NCBI GenBank assembly: GCA_024684515.1
Contig: JAIKWS010000023.1
Span: 62,001-126,000 of the forward strand
Direction: 5' to 3'
DNA length: 64,000 nt
Source: Prevotella sp.
GTDB lineage: Bacteria; Bacteroidota; Bacteroidia; Bacteroidales; Bacteroidaceae
Under the pieces are notes generated by a model, which did not search any database, was not told the DNA's origin, and was given only the letters and a program-made list of their open reading frames with translations. Both the position numbers and the translations under genes were made by a program. Below, piece by piece: positions 7,802-15,569 of the stretch. The stretch's first letter is position 1. Each line of letters starts with the position of its first letter.

Positions 7802-10192
7802 TTAAAACTTCAAGTGTTTCTGCTGTCCGGCCTTGAGCTTGATAGTGCGGGTCGTTCCGCTGCACACGATGCTGACGGGACCTGTTTTCCGTGCACTGAT
7901 AGTGGCCTGACTGACCTTGCCGTTATGCCACTGCATGCTCACCTCGTAGCCCCCACGTGCACAGAGTCCTTTCACCTCACCATCAGCCCACTGGGCAGGC
8001 AAGGCTGGCAACAAGTTGATGGTGACCCCGGCTGCTGAGATAGAGCTTTGCAACAGCATCTCGCAGACGCCTGCCGTGCCTCCGAAGTTACCGTCTATCT
8101 GGAAGGGGGGATGGGCATCCATCAGATTGGGATAGGTGCCACCGCCTGGACGACGGCGGTCTGCTCCCTGATAGTTGTCAGGGCTGACATAGGTCAGCAG
8201 TTTCTGATAGATGTGATAGGCCTGGTCGGCACGATGCAGACGTGCCCAGAGATTGATGCGCCAGCCCGTGCTCCAGCCTGTGGTCTGATCACCCTTCTGT
8301 ACCAGTGTCTTCTCACAGGCCGTGCGAATCTTATCCAGCTCCTGCTGGCTCATGACTTCCGCATGGTTCAGATGATGTCCTGGATAGAGTCCGATGAGAT
8401 GACTCTGATGGCGATGGTGCGGATCATAGTCACGCCAGTCGTAGTACCACTCGTTCAGGTCGCCCTCACTGCCAATGGTATAGGGATGCAGGCGTGACAG
8501 GGCTGATTGTAATTCATCAACGATGGTGTTGTCACCCACCAGTCGTGATGCCTCGAGGGTGTTGATCAGCAGTTCGCGGATGATGGCCATATCAGCCGTG
8601 CTACCATAGCAGGTCATGCCATGATAGCCCTTGTCGTTGACATATTCATTCTCTGGCGAGGTGGCAGGAGCCGTAATCAGCTCCTCTGGTTTGTTGGGAT
8701 TGGGGATGAGCCACTCGAGCATGAACTCTGAGGCCCCCTTCATCAGTGGGTAGGCCGTCTGCCGCAGGTAGTCGATATCCTGAGTGAAGAGGTATTTCTC
8801 CCATAGTGTCTCCACTAGCCAGGCGCCACCCATGGCCCAGTTGGCCCACTCCGGCATCTCGTTCTTCTCTCCCACAGGATTGGCCATTGCCCAGATATCG
8901 CTGTTGTGACCTGCCTGCCAGCCACGGGCAATACCATAGTAGTTCCTGCTGGTATGGCGACCGTTCTCTGCCAGTGCCTTCAGGAATCCGTCCATGGGCA
9001 TTGCCATCTCTGCCAGGTTACAGCAGAAGGCTGGCCAGTAGTTCTCTTCCAGGTTGATATTGATGGTATAGTTACCTCGCCAGGGAGCCCACTGATGGGG
9101 GTTCCACAGTCCTTGCAGGTTGGCAGGCACGCCAGGTGTACGGGAACAGGCGATGAGCAGATAGCGTCCATACTGGAAATAGAGTGTCTCCAGATAGCGA
9201 TCGGCTATCGTGTTACCCGTATTGTAAATTTTCAGCAGGCTATCGGTAGGAAGCGATGATGGCTCGTCGGAGAGCTTCAGGCAGACACGTGAGAAATACT
9301 TGCGATGATCACTGACGTGTCGCTCCCGTACCTTATTATAAGAAATGTTATGCGTGTGCCAGGCACGGTTGTTGGCCTGTTCCACATAGGGTGCTCCCTG
9401 TCTGACGGGGTGCTGGTCGTAGCCATTGAAACTAGTAGCATTGACTACCCATATCGTAGCCTCGCTGGCACCTTCCAGCACCAGTGTCGAGTCGGTGGTC
9501 GTCACACTGCCACCTTGGTTCTGCAGCCGCACGATGGTGCAGAAATGAATGCTCTCTGCCGGGTCGCCACTGGCATGTCCCATCATGGTCAGCTGTTGTG
9601 GGCTTACCCTGACATGATGGGGCAGCAACGTGCTAAGACCTAGCGTGAGATCCAGCTGTCCGGCTTTCGAGGCACTGAGATGAATGGCGATGACGCTGTC
9701 AGGGGCTGATACCAGGTATTCCCGTTTGTAGCTGACACCTCCCTGCTCATAGCTGACGCAGGCAAGGGCGGAATCGAGACTCAGCGTGCGACGGTAGTTG
9801 CTCACAGGCAGCGTTTCCGGAGTTGTAATGTGCAACGTGCCCAATGGCTGATAGTGGCTGGAGTTGTGTCCTTGTACATGTCGCTGTAGCGAGTCGGCCA
9901 GCGCATAGTCCTCGGCAAACAAAGCTTTGCGGATGTCGGTAATCCATCTGCTGGCACCTGCATCCTCTTGACGGTCGATAGGCTTTCCCGTCCACAAGGT
10001 GATATCATTCAGTTGGATGATGTCATTCTGGGGATGGCCATATACCAGTGCTCCCAAATGGCCATTACCCAATGGCAACGACTCTTCAAAGAAGGTCGCT
10101 GGCGAGGTATACCACAACTGCATAGGGGACTGCTGGGCATAGGCGGTAGCAGCCGCCGCAGCTATGGCTATAGTGAGGAGTTGCCGTCTCAT
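7802..10192 (-). CDS. GH95 family glycoside hydrolase (alpha-L-fucosidase/galactosidase type)
   Basis: The 796-residue product has a signal peptide (cleavage near AYAQQ) and the GH95 architecture: an N-terminal beta domain opening with LWYTSPATFFEESLPLGNG, a middle (alpha/alpha)6 domain and a C-terminal beta domain. The conserved segments GNYTININLEENYWP and the PATSPENEY block, in the region that holds the general acid in family members, are present. The family cleaves alpha-1,2-fucose by inversion, or alpha-L-galactose in some members, from plant or host glycans. Its ATG overlaps the OPT transporter stop by four bases (ATGA). No SusCD pair is near, so it does not sit in a standard polysaccharide utilisation locus. 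Confidence 0.9.
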   Translation of the reverse strand: MRRQLLTIAIAAAAATAYAQQSPMQLWYTSPATFFEESLPLGNGHLGALVYGHPQNDIIQLNDITLWTGKPIDRQEDAGASRWITDIRKALFAEDYALADSLQRHVQGHNSSHYQPLGTLHITTPETLPVSNYRRTLSLDSALACVSYEQGGVSYKREYLVSAPDSVIAIHLSASKAGQLDLTLGLSTLLPHHVRVSPQQLTMMGHASGDPAESIHFCTIVRLQNQGGSVTTTDSTLVLEGASEATIWVVNATSFNGYDQHPVRQGAPYVEQANNRAWHTHNISYNKVRERHVSDHRKYFSRVCLKLSDEPSSLPTDSLLKIYNTGNTIADRYLETLYFQYGRYLLIACSRTPGVPANLQGLWNPHQWAPWRGNYTININLEENYWPAFCCNLAEMAMPMDGFLKALAENGRHTSRNYYGIARGWQAGHNSDIWAMANPVGEKNEMPEWANWAMGGAWLVETLWEKYLFTQDIDYLRQTAYPLMKGASEFMLEWLIPNPNKPEELITAPATSPENEYVNDKGYHGMTCYGSTADMAIIRELLINTLEASRLVGDNTIVDELQSALSRLHPYTIGSEGDLNEWYYDWRDYDPHHRHQSHLIGLYPGHHLNHAEVMSQQELDKIRTACEKTLVQKGDQTTGWSTGWRINLWARLHRADQAYHIYQKLLTYVSPDNYQGADRRRPGGGTYPNLMDAHPPFQIDGNFGGTAGVCEMLLQSSISAAGVTINLLPALPAQWADGEVKGLCARGGYEVSMQWHNGKVSQATISARKTGPVSIVCSGTTRTIKLKAGQQKHLKF

Positions 10193-12147
10193 GAAACTTT
10201 GGTCTTAGATGGTTTGGTAGCACGGATAAAATAGCAGATGAGCAGTACATAGGCAATGAGTGCCACCACTTCCGACAGTGGGTTCATGAGCCACTCGTCA
10301 CTGATGAAGTCCAGTCCGCCGAAGCGCATCAGCGCACTTACCACACCTAAGAGGGCACCGCCGGCAATGAAGCCGCTGGCAATGAGTGTGCCCCGCTCAC
10401 CACGGGCATCGTTGACGGCCTTGTCCTTTGAACGCGTGGTGACATACCAGTTGATGGCTCCTCCCACCAACAGAGGGATATTCAGCTGTAGGGGGATGAA
10501 CATGCCCAGTGCCACGGGCAAGGCAGGCACCTTACATAGCGTCAGCAGCAAGGCGATGGCAGCACCAATGCCATAGAGCAGCCAAGGAGCACCCTCGCCA
10601 CTCATCAGAGGACTGATGACGGCAGCCATCGCATTGGCCTGTGGGGCAGCCAGCTCGCCAGAGTCGAAGCCATAGGTCTCGTTGAGGAGCATGATGACAC
10701 CTCCCACCGTGGCAGCAGATACCAGTGTGCCAAGGAACTTCCACGACTCCTGTTTGCGGGGGGTCGTGCCCAGCCAGTAGCCAATCTTCAGATCGGTGAT
10801 AAACGCTCCCGCCATCGACAGGGCTGTGCACACCACACCACCCATGATGAGTGCTGCCAGCATGCCACTAGGTCCTTTCAGTCCCACGGCTGTCAGCACC
10901 ACCGATGCCAGGATGAGCGTCATCAACGTCATGCCACTGACTGGGTTGGAACCCACGATGGCAATGGCATTGGCTGCTACGGTAGTAAACAGGAAGGCAA
11001 TGAACGCAACAAGCAGAATGGCTACTACGGCAAACAGGAGATTGTGCATCACACCCAGCCAGAAGAAGATGAACGTGATGAGCAGGGTCGTCAGCGAGGC
11101 GATGGCGATGAACTTGAACGACAGGTCACGCTGTGTGCGAACCGTCTGTTGCGATGCTCCTGCCTGACCGCCTTTCAGCTCTTTGCCAGCCAGTGATACG
11201 GCATTGCGGATGATGCCCCACGAGCGTACGATGCCTATGATACCTGCCATGGCGATGCCACCGATACCTATTGGACGGCCATACTCCACGAAGATGGCAT
11301 CGGCATCCATGCCTGTCGTCAAATCGGAGAAGAGCAGCCCCATGCCTGGCACAACGAGCCACCAGATGGCCAGTGAGCCAAGACAGATGTACAGTGCATA
11401 CTTCAGTCCGATGATATAGCCAAGACCTAGCACGGCAGCACCTGTGTTCACCTTGAACACCAGCCGTGTCTTCTCGGCAATCATATCGTAGCCATTGATG
11501 ATGCGGGTCGTCACCACCTCGTTCCACCAGCCAAACGTGCTGGCGATGAAATCGTAGAGACCGCCTACGATACCTGCGATGAGCAGGGGCTTGGCCTGTT
11601 CACCACCCTTGGATCCCGATACCAGCACCTGTGTGGTGGCCGTAGCCTCGGGGAAGGGGTATTTGCCATGCATGTCCTTCACGAAATACTTGCGGAAGGG
11701 AATGAGAAAGAGGATACCCAGGATACCACCCAGGGCAGAGGCCATGAATACCTGCACGAACGATGCCGACATCTCTGTGCCATACTTAGCCTGGAGGATA
11801 TAGATGGCTGGCAAGGTGAAGATAGCACCTGCCACTACAGCACCTGAACAGGCACCAATCGACTGGATGATGACGTTCTCGCCCAGAGCCTTCGAACGCC
11901 TGGCGGCCGTGCTCACACCCACGGCGATGATGGCGATGGGGATTGCGGCTTCGAACACCTGGCCAACCTTCAGGCCAAGATAGGCGGCAGCGGCAGAAAA
12001 CAGTATCGCCATCACCACACCCCATGTCACCGACCACGTGTTCACTTCTGGATACTCGCTGTGCGGTGACATCAGCGGCTCGTATTCCTCTCCTTTCTTC
12101 AGCTCGCGGAAAGCATTTTCCGCCAACTGTGTCTTCATTTCTTCCAT
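10189..12147 (-). CDS. OPT-family oligopeptide transporter
   Basis: This 652-residue protein has about 14-16 hydrophobic segments and the OPT-family pattern: an N-terminal TWGVVMAILFSAAAAYLG helix, PFPEATATTQVL after the second helix group, a central loop around residue 330 and a C-terminal SGFIAGGALLGV helix. Bacterial OPT proteins import small peptides or metal-peptide complexes by proton coupling. It begins a transcription unit and its stop overlaps the start of the GH95 hydrolase. Two in-frame ATGs (12147 and 12138) are possible. The pairing of a peptide carrier with a periplasmic glycosidase hints at glycopeptide use (inference). Confidence 0.88.
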   Translation of the reverse strand: MEEMKTQLAENAFRELKKGEEYEPLMSPHSEYPEVNTWSVTWGVVMAILFSAAAAYLGLKVGQVFEAAIPIAIIAVGVSTAARRSKALGENVIIQSIGACSGAVVAGAIFTLPAIYILQAKYGTEMSASFVQVFMASALGGILGILFLIPFRKYFVKDMHGKYPFPEATATTQVLVSGSKGGEQAKPLLIAGIVGGLYDFIASTFGWWNEVVTTRIINGYDMIAEKTRLVFKVNTGAAVLGLGYIIGLKYALYICLGSLAIWWLVVPGMGLLFSDLTTGMDADAIFVEYGRPIGIGGIAMAGIIGIVRSWGIIRNAVSLAGKELKGGQAGASQQTVRTQRDLSFKFIAIASLTTLLITFIFFWLGVMHNLLFAVVAILLVAFIAFLFTTVAANAIAIVGSNPVSGMTLMTLILASVVLTAVGLKGPSGMLAALIMGGVVCTALSMAGAFITDLKIGYWLGTTPRKQESWKFLGTLVSAATVGGVIMLLNETYGFDSGELAAPQANAMAAVISPLMSGEGAPWLLYGIGAAIALLLTLCKVPALPVALGMFIPLQLNIPLLVGGAINWYVTTRSKDKAVNDARGERGTLIASGFIAGGALLGVVSALMRFGGLDFISDEWLMNPLSEVVALIAYVLLICYFIRATKPSKTKVS

Positions 12148-12192
12148 ATTAAGATGATGTTATCGTGTTTGCGATTTTGCGCTATCAGGCCG

Positions 12193-12200
12193 CAAATATA
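12193..12200 (-). promoter_or_regulatory. Possible promoter -7 box for the OPT-GH95 operon
   Basis: The minus strand reads TATATTTG, 46 bases before the start codon; this is the best match to TAnnTTTG in the spacer. Confidence 0.45.
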
Positions 12201-12331
12201 CACAAACTTTCCCACATCTACAAGTTTTTCCAGTGAAAAGCGACCCTCACCATCCCAAATAAAGGGAACTGACGATTTTTTATTTTGAAAAATAATACCC
12301 TTTTCTCCTTGCATATACCACAGAAAAATGC

Positions 12332-12339
12332 TACCTTTG
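12332..12339 (+). promoter_or_regulatory. Promoter -7 box almost touching the ZIP start codon
   Basis: TACCTTTG ends seven bases before the ATG at 12347. In this promoter class transcription starts a few bases after the box, so the transcript would have almost no leader. Confidence 0.65.
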
Positions 12340-12346
12340 CACCGCA

Positions 12347-13126
12347 ATGATAACACTGATCATAGGACTACTGATACCCCTATTGGGCACCATGCTCGGC
12401 TCTTCCTTTGTCTTTCTGATGAAGGACCAGATGTCTGTACGCTTGCAAAAATCCCTGCTGGGCTTCGCATCTGGTGTGATGGTGGCAGCATCAATATGGT
12501 CGCTGCTCATCCCCGCTATGGAGATGTCGTCCCACGAGGGTGCTTTGTCGGTGCTGCCTGCTGCCGTCGGTTTTCTGCTGGGTATGGGGTTCCTATTATT
12601 TATCGACGAAGTGACGCCTCACCTGCATCTGAGTTCTGATAAGCCTGAGGGACCACGTTCACATCTGTCGCGAACAGCCATGCTGGCTCTTGCCGTCACC
12701 ATCCACAATCTGCCTGAGGGCATGGCCGTTGGTGTGGTCTTTGCAGGAGCAGAGAATGGTGCAACGGGTATCTCGCTGACTGCTGCTGTGGCTGTCTCGC
12801 TTGGCATCGCCATACAGAATATCCCGGAGGGTGCCATCATCTCCATGCCTATGAAAGCTGCAGGCAACAGCCGCTGGCGATCTTTTCTCATTGGATCGCT
12901 CAGTGGGGCCGTCGAACCAGTAGGAGCCCTTGCCGTACTATTGCTGGCATCGTGGCTTATGCCTGTGCTGCCCTATATGCTTGCCTTCGCTGCTGGTGCT
13001 ATGGTCTATGTGGTTATCGAAGAACTGATTCCTGAGGCTTCCAGCGGACAGCACAGTAATCTCAGCACCATAGGTTTTGCCCTTGGCTTCGTCCTTATGA
13101 TGGTGCTCGACGTCGTCATGGGCTAG
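12347..13126 (+). CDS. ZIP-family divalent metal transporter
   Basis: The 259-residue protein has eight predicted helices and the two ZIP metal-site motifs: HNLPEG in helix 4 (about residue 123) and QNIPEG in helix 5 (about 161). A His/Asp-bearing cytoplasmic loop (DEVTPHLHLSSD) joins helices 3 and 4. It resembles the GufA/ZupT branch, which imports zinc and other divalent metals across the inner membrane. The first ATG is supported by the family-like start LIGLLIPLLGTMLG. The promoter box lies directly before it, so the mRNA may be leaderless. It is followed by a 12-base repeat array and then the initiator tRNA in opposite orientation. Confidence 0.92.
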   Translation: MITLIIGLLIPLLGTMLGSSFVFLMKDQMSVRLQKSLLGFASGVMVAASIWSLLIPAMEMSSHEGALSVLPAAVGFLLGMGFLLFIDEVTPHLHLSSDKPEGPRSHLSRTAMLALAVTIHNLPEGMAVGVVFAGAENGATGISLTAAVAVSLGIAIQNIPEGAIISMPMKAAGNSRWRSFLIGSLSGAVEPVGALAVLLLASWLMPVLPYMLAFAAGAMVYVVIEELIPEASSGQHSNLSTIGFALGFVLMMVLDVVMG

Positions 13127-13151
13127 CCGTTCGCCTCCTCATTTCCTCCTG

Positions 13152-13292
13152 TGTCCAATAGTATGCCCTGCAGCATGTCCAGTGGTAAGTCCTGCAGAAG
13201 TCCTATTATATGTCCAATAGTATGCCCAGCAGAATATCCTGCTGTGCAGTATGTCCTGCAGTGTAGTATATCCTTTAGCGTGTCCTGTGTTT
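13152..13292. repeat. Degenerate 12-bp tandem array after the ZIP gene
   Basis: The motif (T/A)(G/A)TCC or TGCCC recurs at 13152, 13164, 13176, 13188, 13199, 13211, 13223, 13235, 13252, 13269 and 13281. Steps are 12 bases except for one of 11 and two of 17. Between copies, CTGCAG or AATAGTA recur. The array fills the spacer between the ZIP stop and the tRNA terminator. It can be read open on the minus strand only because 12 is a multiple of three. Confidence 0.75.
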
Positions 13293-13324
13293 TTCCCGCA
13301 TGAATCCCTTTCCCTGGTGCCCCC

Positions 13325-13350
13325 AAAAAAAGCCCGATAGAATCGGACTT
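13325..13350 (-). terminator. Intrinsic terminator of the initiator tRNA
   Basis: On the minus strand AGTCCGAT and ATCGGGCT pair over eight positions (one wobble) across a three-base loop and are followed by a run of T. It begins a few bases past the tRNA 3' end. Confidence 0.85.
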
Positions 13351-13354
13351 TGAG

Positions 13355-13427
13355 TTGCGGAGGCAGGACTCGAACATGCGACCTCCAGGTTATGAGCCTG
13401 GCGAGCTACCAACTGCTCCACTCCGCG
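13355..13427 (-). tRNA. Initiator tRNA-fMet (anticodon CAT)
   Basis: The minus strand folds as a 73-base cloverleaf without an encoded CCA. The acceptor stem CGCGGAG/CTCCGCA carries the unpaired C1-A72 that marks initiator tRNAs. The anticodon arm is CCAGG-CTCATAA-CCTGG with anticodon CAT, and the T-loop is TTCGAGT. The T-stem reads GCATG against CCTGC, which leaves one T-C mismatch that is unusual. A promoter lies 22 bases upstream and an intrinsic terminator just downstream, so it is a single-gene unit. Confidence 0.93.
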
Positions 13428-13448
13428 ATGTTTTCTTGTTTGCGGGTG

Positions 13449-13456
13449 CAAAGGTA
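13449..13456 (-). promoter_or_regulatory. Promoter -7 box for tRNA-fMet
   Basis: The minus strand reads TACCTTTG 22 bases before the tRNA 5' end. Confidence 0.7.
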
Positions 13457-13550
13457 CTGCTTTTTCTTGAGATATGCAAATTTTTTCTGCATCTTTTTTC
13501 ATTTTCTGCAGTTTTTCATCTGTTTTCTTGTATATTCCAAATAAAAGAAG

Positions 13551-13558
13551 TACTTTTG
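13551..13558 (+). promoter_or_regulatory. Promoter -7 box for the TetR-fabG operon
   Basis: TACTTTTG lies 40 bases before the preferred start at 13599 and only 10 before the alternative ATG at 13569. Confidence 0.6.
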
Positions 13559-13598
13559 CACACGATATATGCAGTGTGCAACACAAAAGAAAGACAAG

Positions 13599-14189
13599 AT
13601 GTCAATATCAAAGACAAGGCAACTGCTGGTTGACGTGGCACGCCAGCTCTTTGCCAAGAATGGACTTGAGAACACCACGATGAACGATATTGCTTTAGCT
13701 TCAGGCAAGGGACGTCGCACGCTCTATACCTATTTCAAATCGAAGGATGATATCTATTATGCCGTCATTGAAACGGAGCTGGAGCGACTCAGTGACAAGC
13801 TTGATGAGGTGGCGGCACGGAAAATCAGTCCACAGGAGAAAGTCATCGAGCTCATCTATACTCATCTCAGCATGATTCGTGAGACGGTAGTGAGAAATGG
13901 CAACCTGCGTGCTGAGTTCTTCCGCAATATCTGGATGGTGGAAAAGGTGCGCAAGCATTTCGACCTCGCTGAGGTGGAACTGTTCAGGAAGGTCTTCGCT
14001 GAGGGCAAGGAAGATGGTGAATTTGACATCGAGAACGTCAATCTTGTGGCCGACATCACCCACTATTGCATCAAGGGGCTCGAGGTACCTTATATATATG
14101 GGCGCATTGCTCACGGCATGCGCGAGGAGGACACCAAGCCGCAGGTGGCCAAGTTTGTCTATGGCGCACTGGGAAAGCATAAACTTTAA
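13599..14189 (+). CDS. TetR/AcrR-family transcriptional regulator
   Basis: The 196-residue protein has the TetR DNA-binding domain at its N-terminus: TRQLLVDVARQLFAKNG, then the helix-turn-helix TTMNDIALASGKGRRTLYTYFKSKDDI, which ends in the usual YxYFxSK. The rest is an all-helical ligand-binding domain with no recognisable ligand. I prefer the ATG at 13599 over 13569, since the longer form adds a Cys-Ala-Thr-Gln stretch that is absent from the family. It is 16 bases from fabG and heads an operon of fatty-acyl enzymes, so it may respond to an acyl-CoA or fatty acid (inference). Confidence 0.88.
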   Translation: MSISKTRQLLVDVARQLFAKNGLENTTMNDIALASGKGRRTLYTYFKSKDDIYYAVIETELERLSDKLDEVAARKISPQEKVIELIYTHLSMIRETVVRNGNLRAEFFRNIWMVEKVRKHFDLAEVELFRKVFAEGKEDGEFDIENVNLVADITHYCIKGLEVPYIYGRIAHGMREEDTKPQVAKFVYGALGKHKL

Positions 14190-14205
14190 TCAATCATAAG
14201 AAAAA

Positions 14206-14943
14206 ATGGGACTATTAGAAGGAAAGACTGCACTGATCACTGGTGCAGCACGCGGTATCGGAAAGGCTATCGCACTGAAGTTTGCCGAAGAGGGATGTAA
14301 CATCGCATTTACTGACCTGGCTGTGAATGAAGAGACTGAGAAGGAGATTGCTGCCAAAGGCGTGAAGGCCAAGAGCTATGCCTCGAATGCTGCTGACTTC
14401 CAGCAGACTGAGCAGGTGGTGGCACAGGTGAAGGAGGAGTTTGGAGCCATCGATATCCTGATCAACAATGCCGGTATCACCAAGGACGGGCTGATGCTGC
14501 GTATGACAGAACAGCAGTGGGATGCCGTGATCAGCGTCAACCTGAAGTCGGCATTTAACTTCATCCATGCCTGTGTGCCCGTGATGATGCGCCAGCGTAA
14601 GGGCTCTATCATCAACATGGCTTCAGTGGTTGGCGTTCATGGCAATGCCGGACAGGCCAACTATGCTGCCTCAAAGGCTGGACTCATCGCACTGGCCAAG
14701 AGCATAGGACAGGAGATGGGACCCAAGGGCATCCGTGCCAACGCCATTGCACCTGGATTCATCGATACGGCGATGACGCAGGCTCTGTCTGAAGAGGTGC
14801 GCAAGGAGTGGTGCCAGAAGATTCCCCTTCGCCGTGGTGGCACCGTGGAGGATATTGCCAACTGTGCCGTATTCCTGGCCAGCGACATGTCGAGCTATAT
14901 CAGCGGACAGGTCATCCAGGTCGATGGTGGCATGAACATGTAA
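14206..14943 (+). CDS. fabG: 3-oxoacyl-[acyl-carrier-protein] reductase
   Basis: This 245-residue short-chain dehydrogenase has the NADP-binding motif TGAARGIG (residues 11-18), NNAG near residue 88, the catalytic Ser in MASVVG and YAASKAG with Tyr and Lys. The ending SDMSSYISGQVIQVDGGMNM is typical of FabG. It reduces 3-oxoacyl-ACP in fatty acid elongation in the cytoplasm. It lies between a TetR regulator and an XRE/cupin protein, apart from any other fab gene in the window, so it could instead be a paralogue tied to acyl-CoA metabolism. Confidence 0.92.
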   Translation: MGLLEGKTALITGAARGIGKAIALKFAEEGCNIAFTDLAVNEETEKEIAAKGVKAKSYASNAADFQQTEQVVAQVKEEFGAIDILINNAGITKDGLMLRMTEQQWDAVISVNLKSAFNFIHACVPVMMRQRKGSIINMASVVGVHGNAGQANYAASKAGLIALAKSIGQEMGPKGIRANAIAPGFIDTAMTQALSEEVRKEWCQKIPLRRGGTVEDIANCAVFLASDMSSYISGQVIQVDGGMNM

Positions 14944-14971
14944 TTCACAAGCGACTAATGATAGGTGAATC

Positions 14972-15556
14972 ATGGATAAGACAAACACAATCGTAGGTAA
15001 GAAGATTAAGGGTATCAGAGAGTCGAAGAATCTCTCTATCGAGGAGATTGCGGAACGTAGTGGACTCACCATCGAACAAATTACGTCGATAGAAAACGAC
15101 CAGAACCTGCCCTCGTTAGGACCGCTGATTAAGATTGCTCGTGCTCTGGGCGTTCGACTGGGCACGTTCATGGACGACAACGATGCACTGGGACCGGTGG
15201 TGTGCCGTGCTGCAGACCGCGAGCGCGACAGCAGCATCAGCTTCTCTAATGGGGCTACCGATGCCCGCAAGCACATGGAGTACCATCCGTTGGCACAGCA
15301 GAAGGCAGGACGACACATGGAGCCATTCGTCATTGACATCAACCCTGAGGAGACACCCGACTTCCAGTTGTCTGCTCACGAGGGTGAGGAGTTCATCTAT
15401 GTGATGCAGGGTGAGATAGAGATTGTATATGGCAAGGAGAAATACACCCTCAGCGAGGGCGACTCCATCTTCTACGACTCTATCGTGAAGCATCATGTGC
15501 ACGGTGCACCAGGCAAGTCGGCAAAGATCCTGGCTGTGGTATATATTCCTTTTTAA
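14972..15556 (+). CDS. XRE-type HTH regulator with cupin sensor domain
   Basis: The 194-residue protein joins an N-terminal HTH_3 domain (residues about 9-65; IRESKNLSIEEIAERSGLTIEQITSIE) to a C-terminal cupin (about 110-190; EEFIYVMQGEIEIVYGKEKYTL followed by GDSIFYDSIVKHHVHG). The cupin keeps His residues that could bind metal or a small ligand. Such regulators sense a small metabolite and control neighbouring genes. Spacing of 28 bases from fabG and 13 bases to the acyl-CoA ligase puts it inside the operon. Together with TetR, the operon has two regulators of its own. Confidence 0.9.
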   Translation: MDKTNTIVGKKIKGIRESKNLSIEEIAERSGLTIEQITSIENDQNLPSLGPLIKIARALGVRLGTFMDDNDALGPVVCRAADRERDSSISFSNGATDARKHMEYHPLAQQKAGRHMEPFVIDINPEETPDFQLSAHEGEEFIYVMQGEIEIVYGKEKYTLSEGDSIFYDSIVKHHVHGAPGKSAKILAVVYIPF

Positions 15557-15569
15557 ACTGCCCTGACGG

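Noticed and set aside
13123..13377. Minus-strand open frame across the 12-base array and into the tRNA terminator
   Set aside because: Open only because the repeat is 12 bases long; it runs through a terminator and has no family resemblance.
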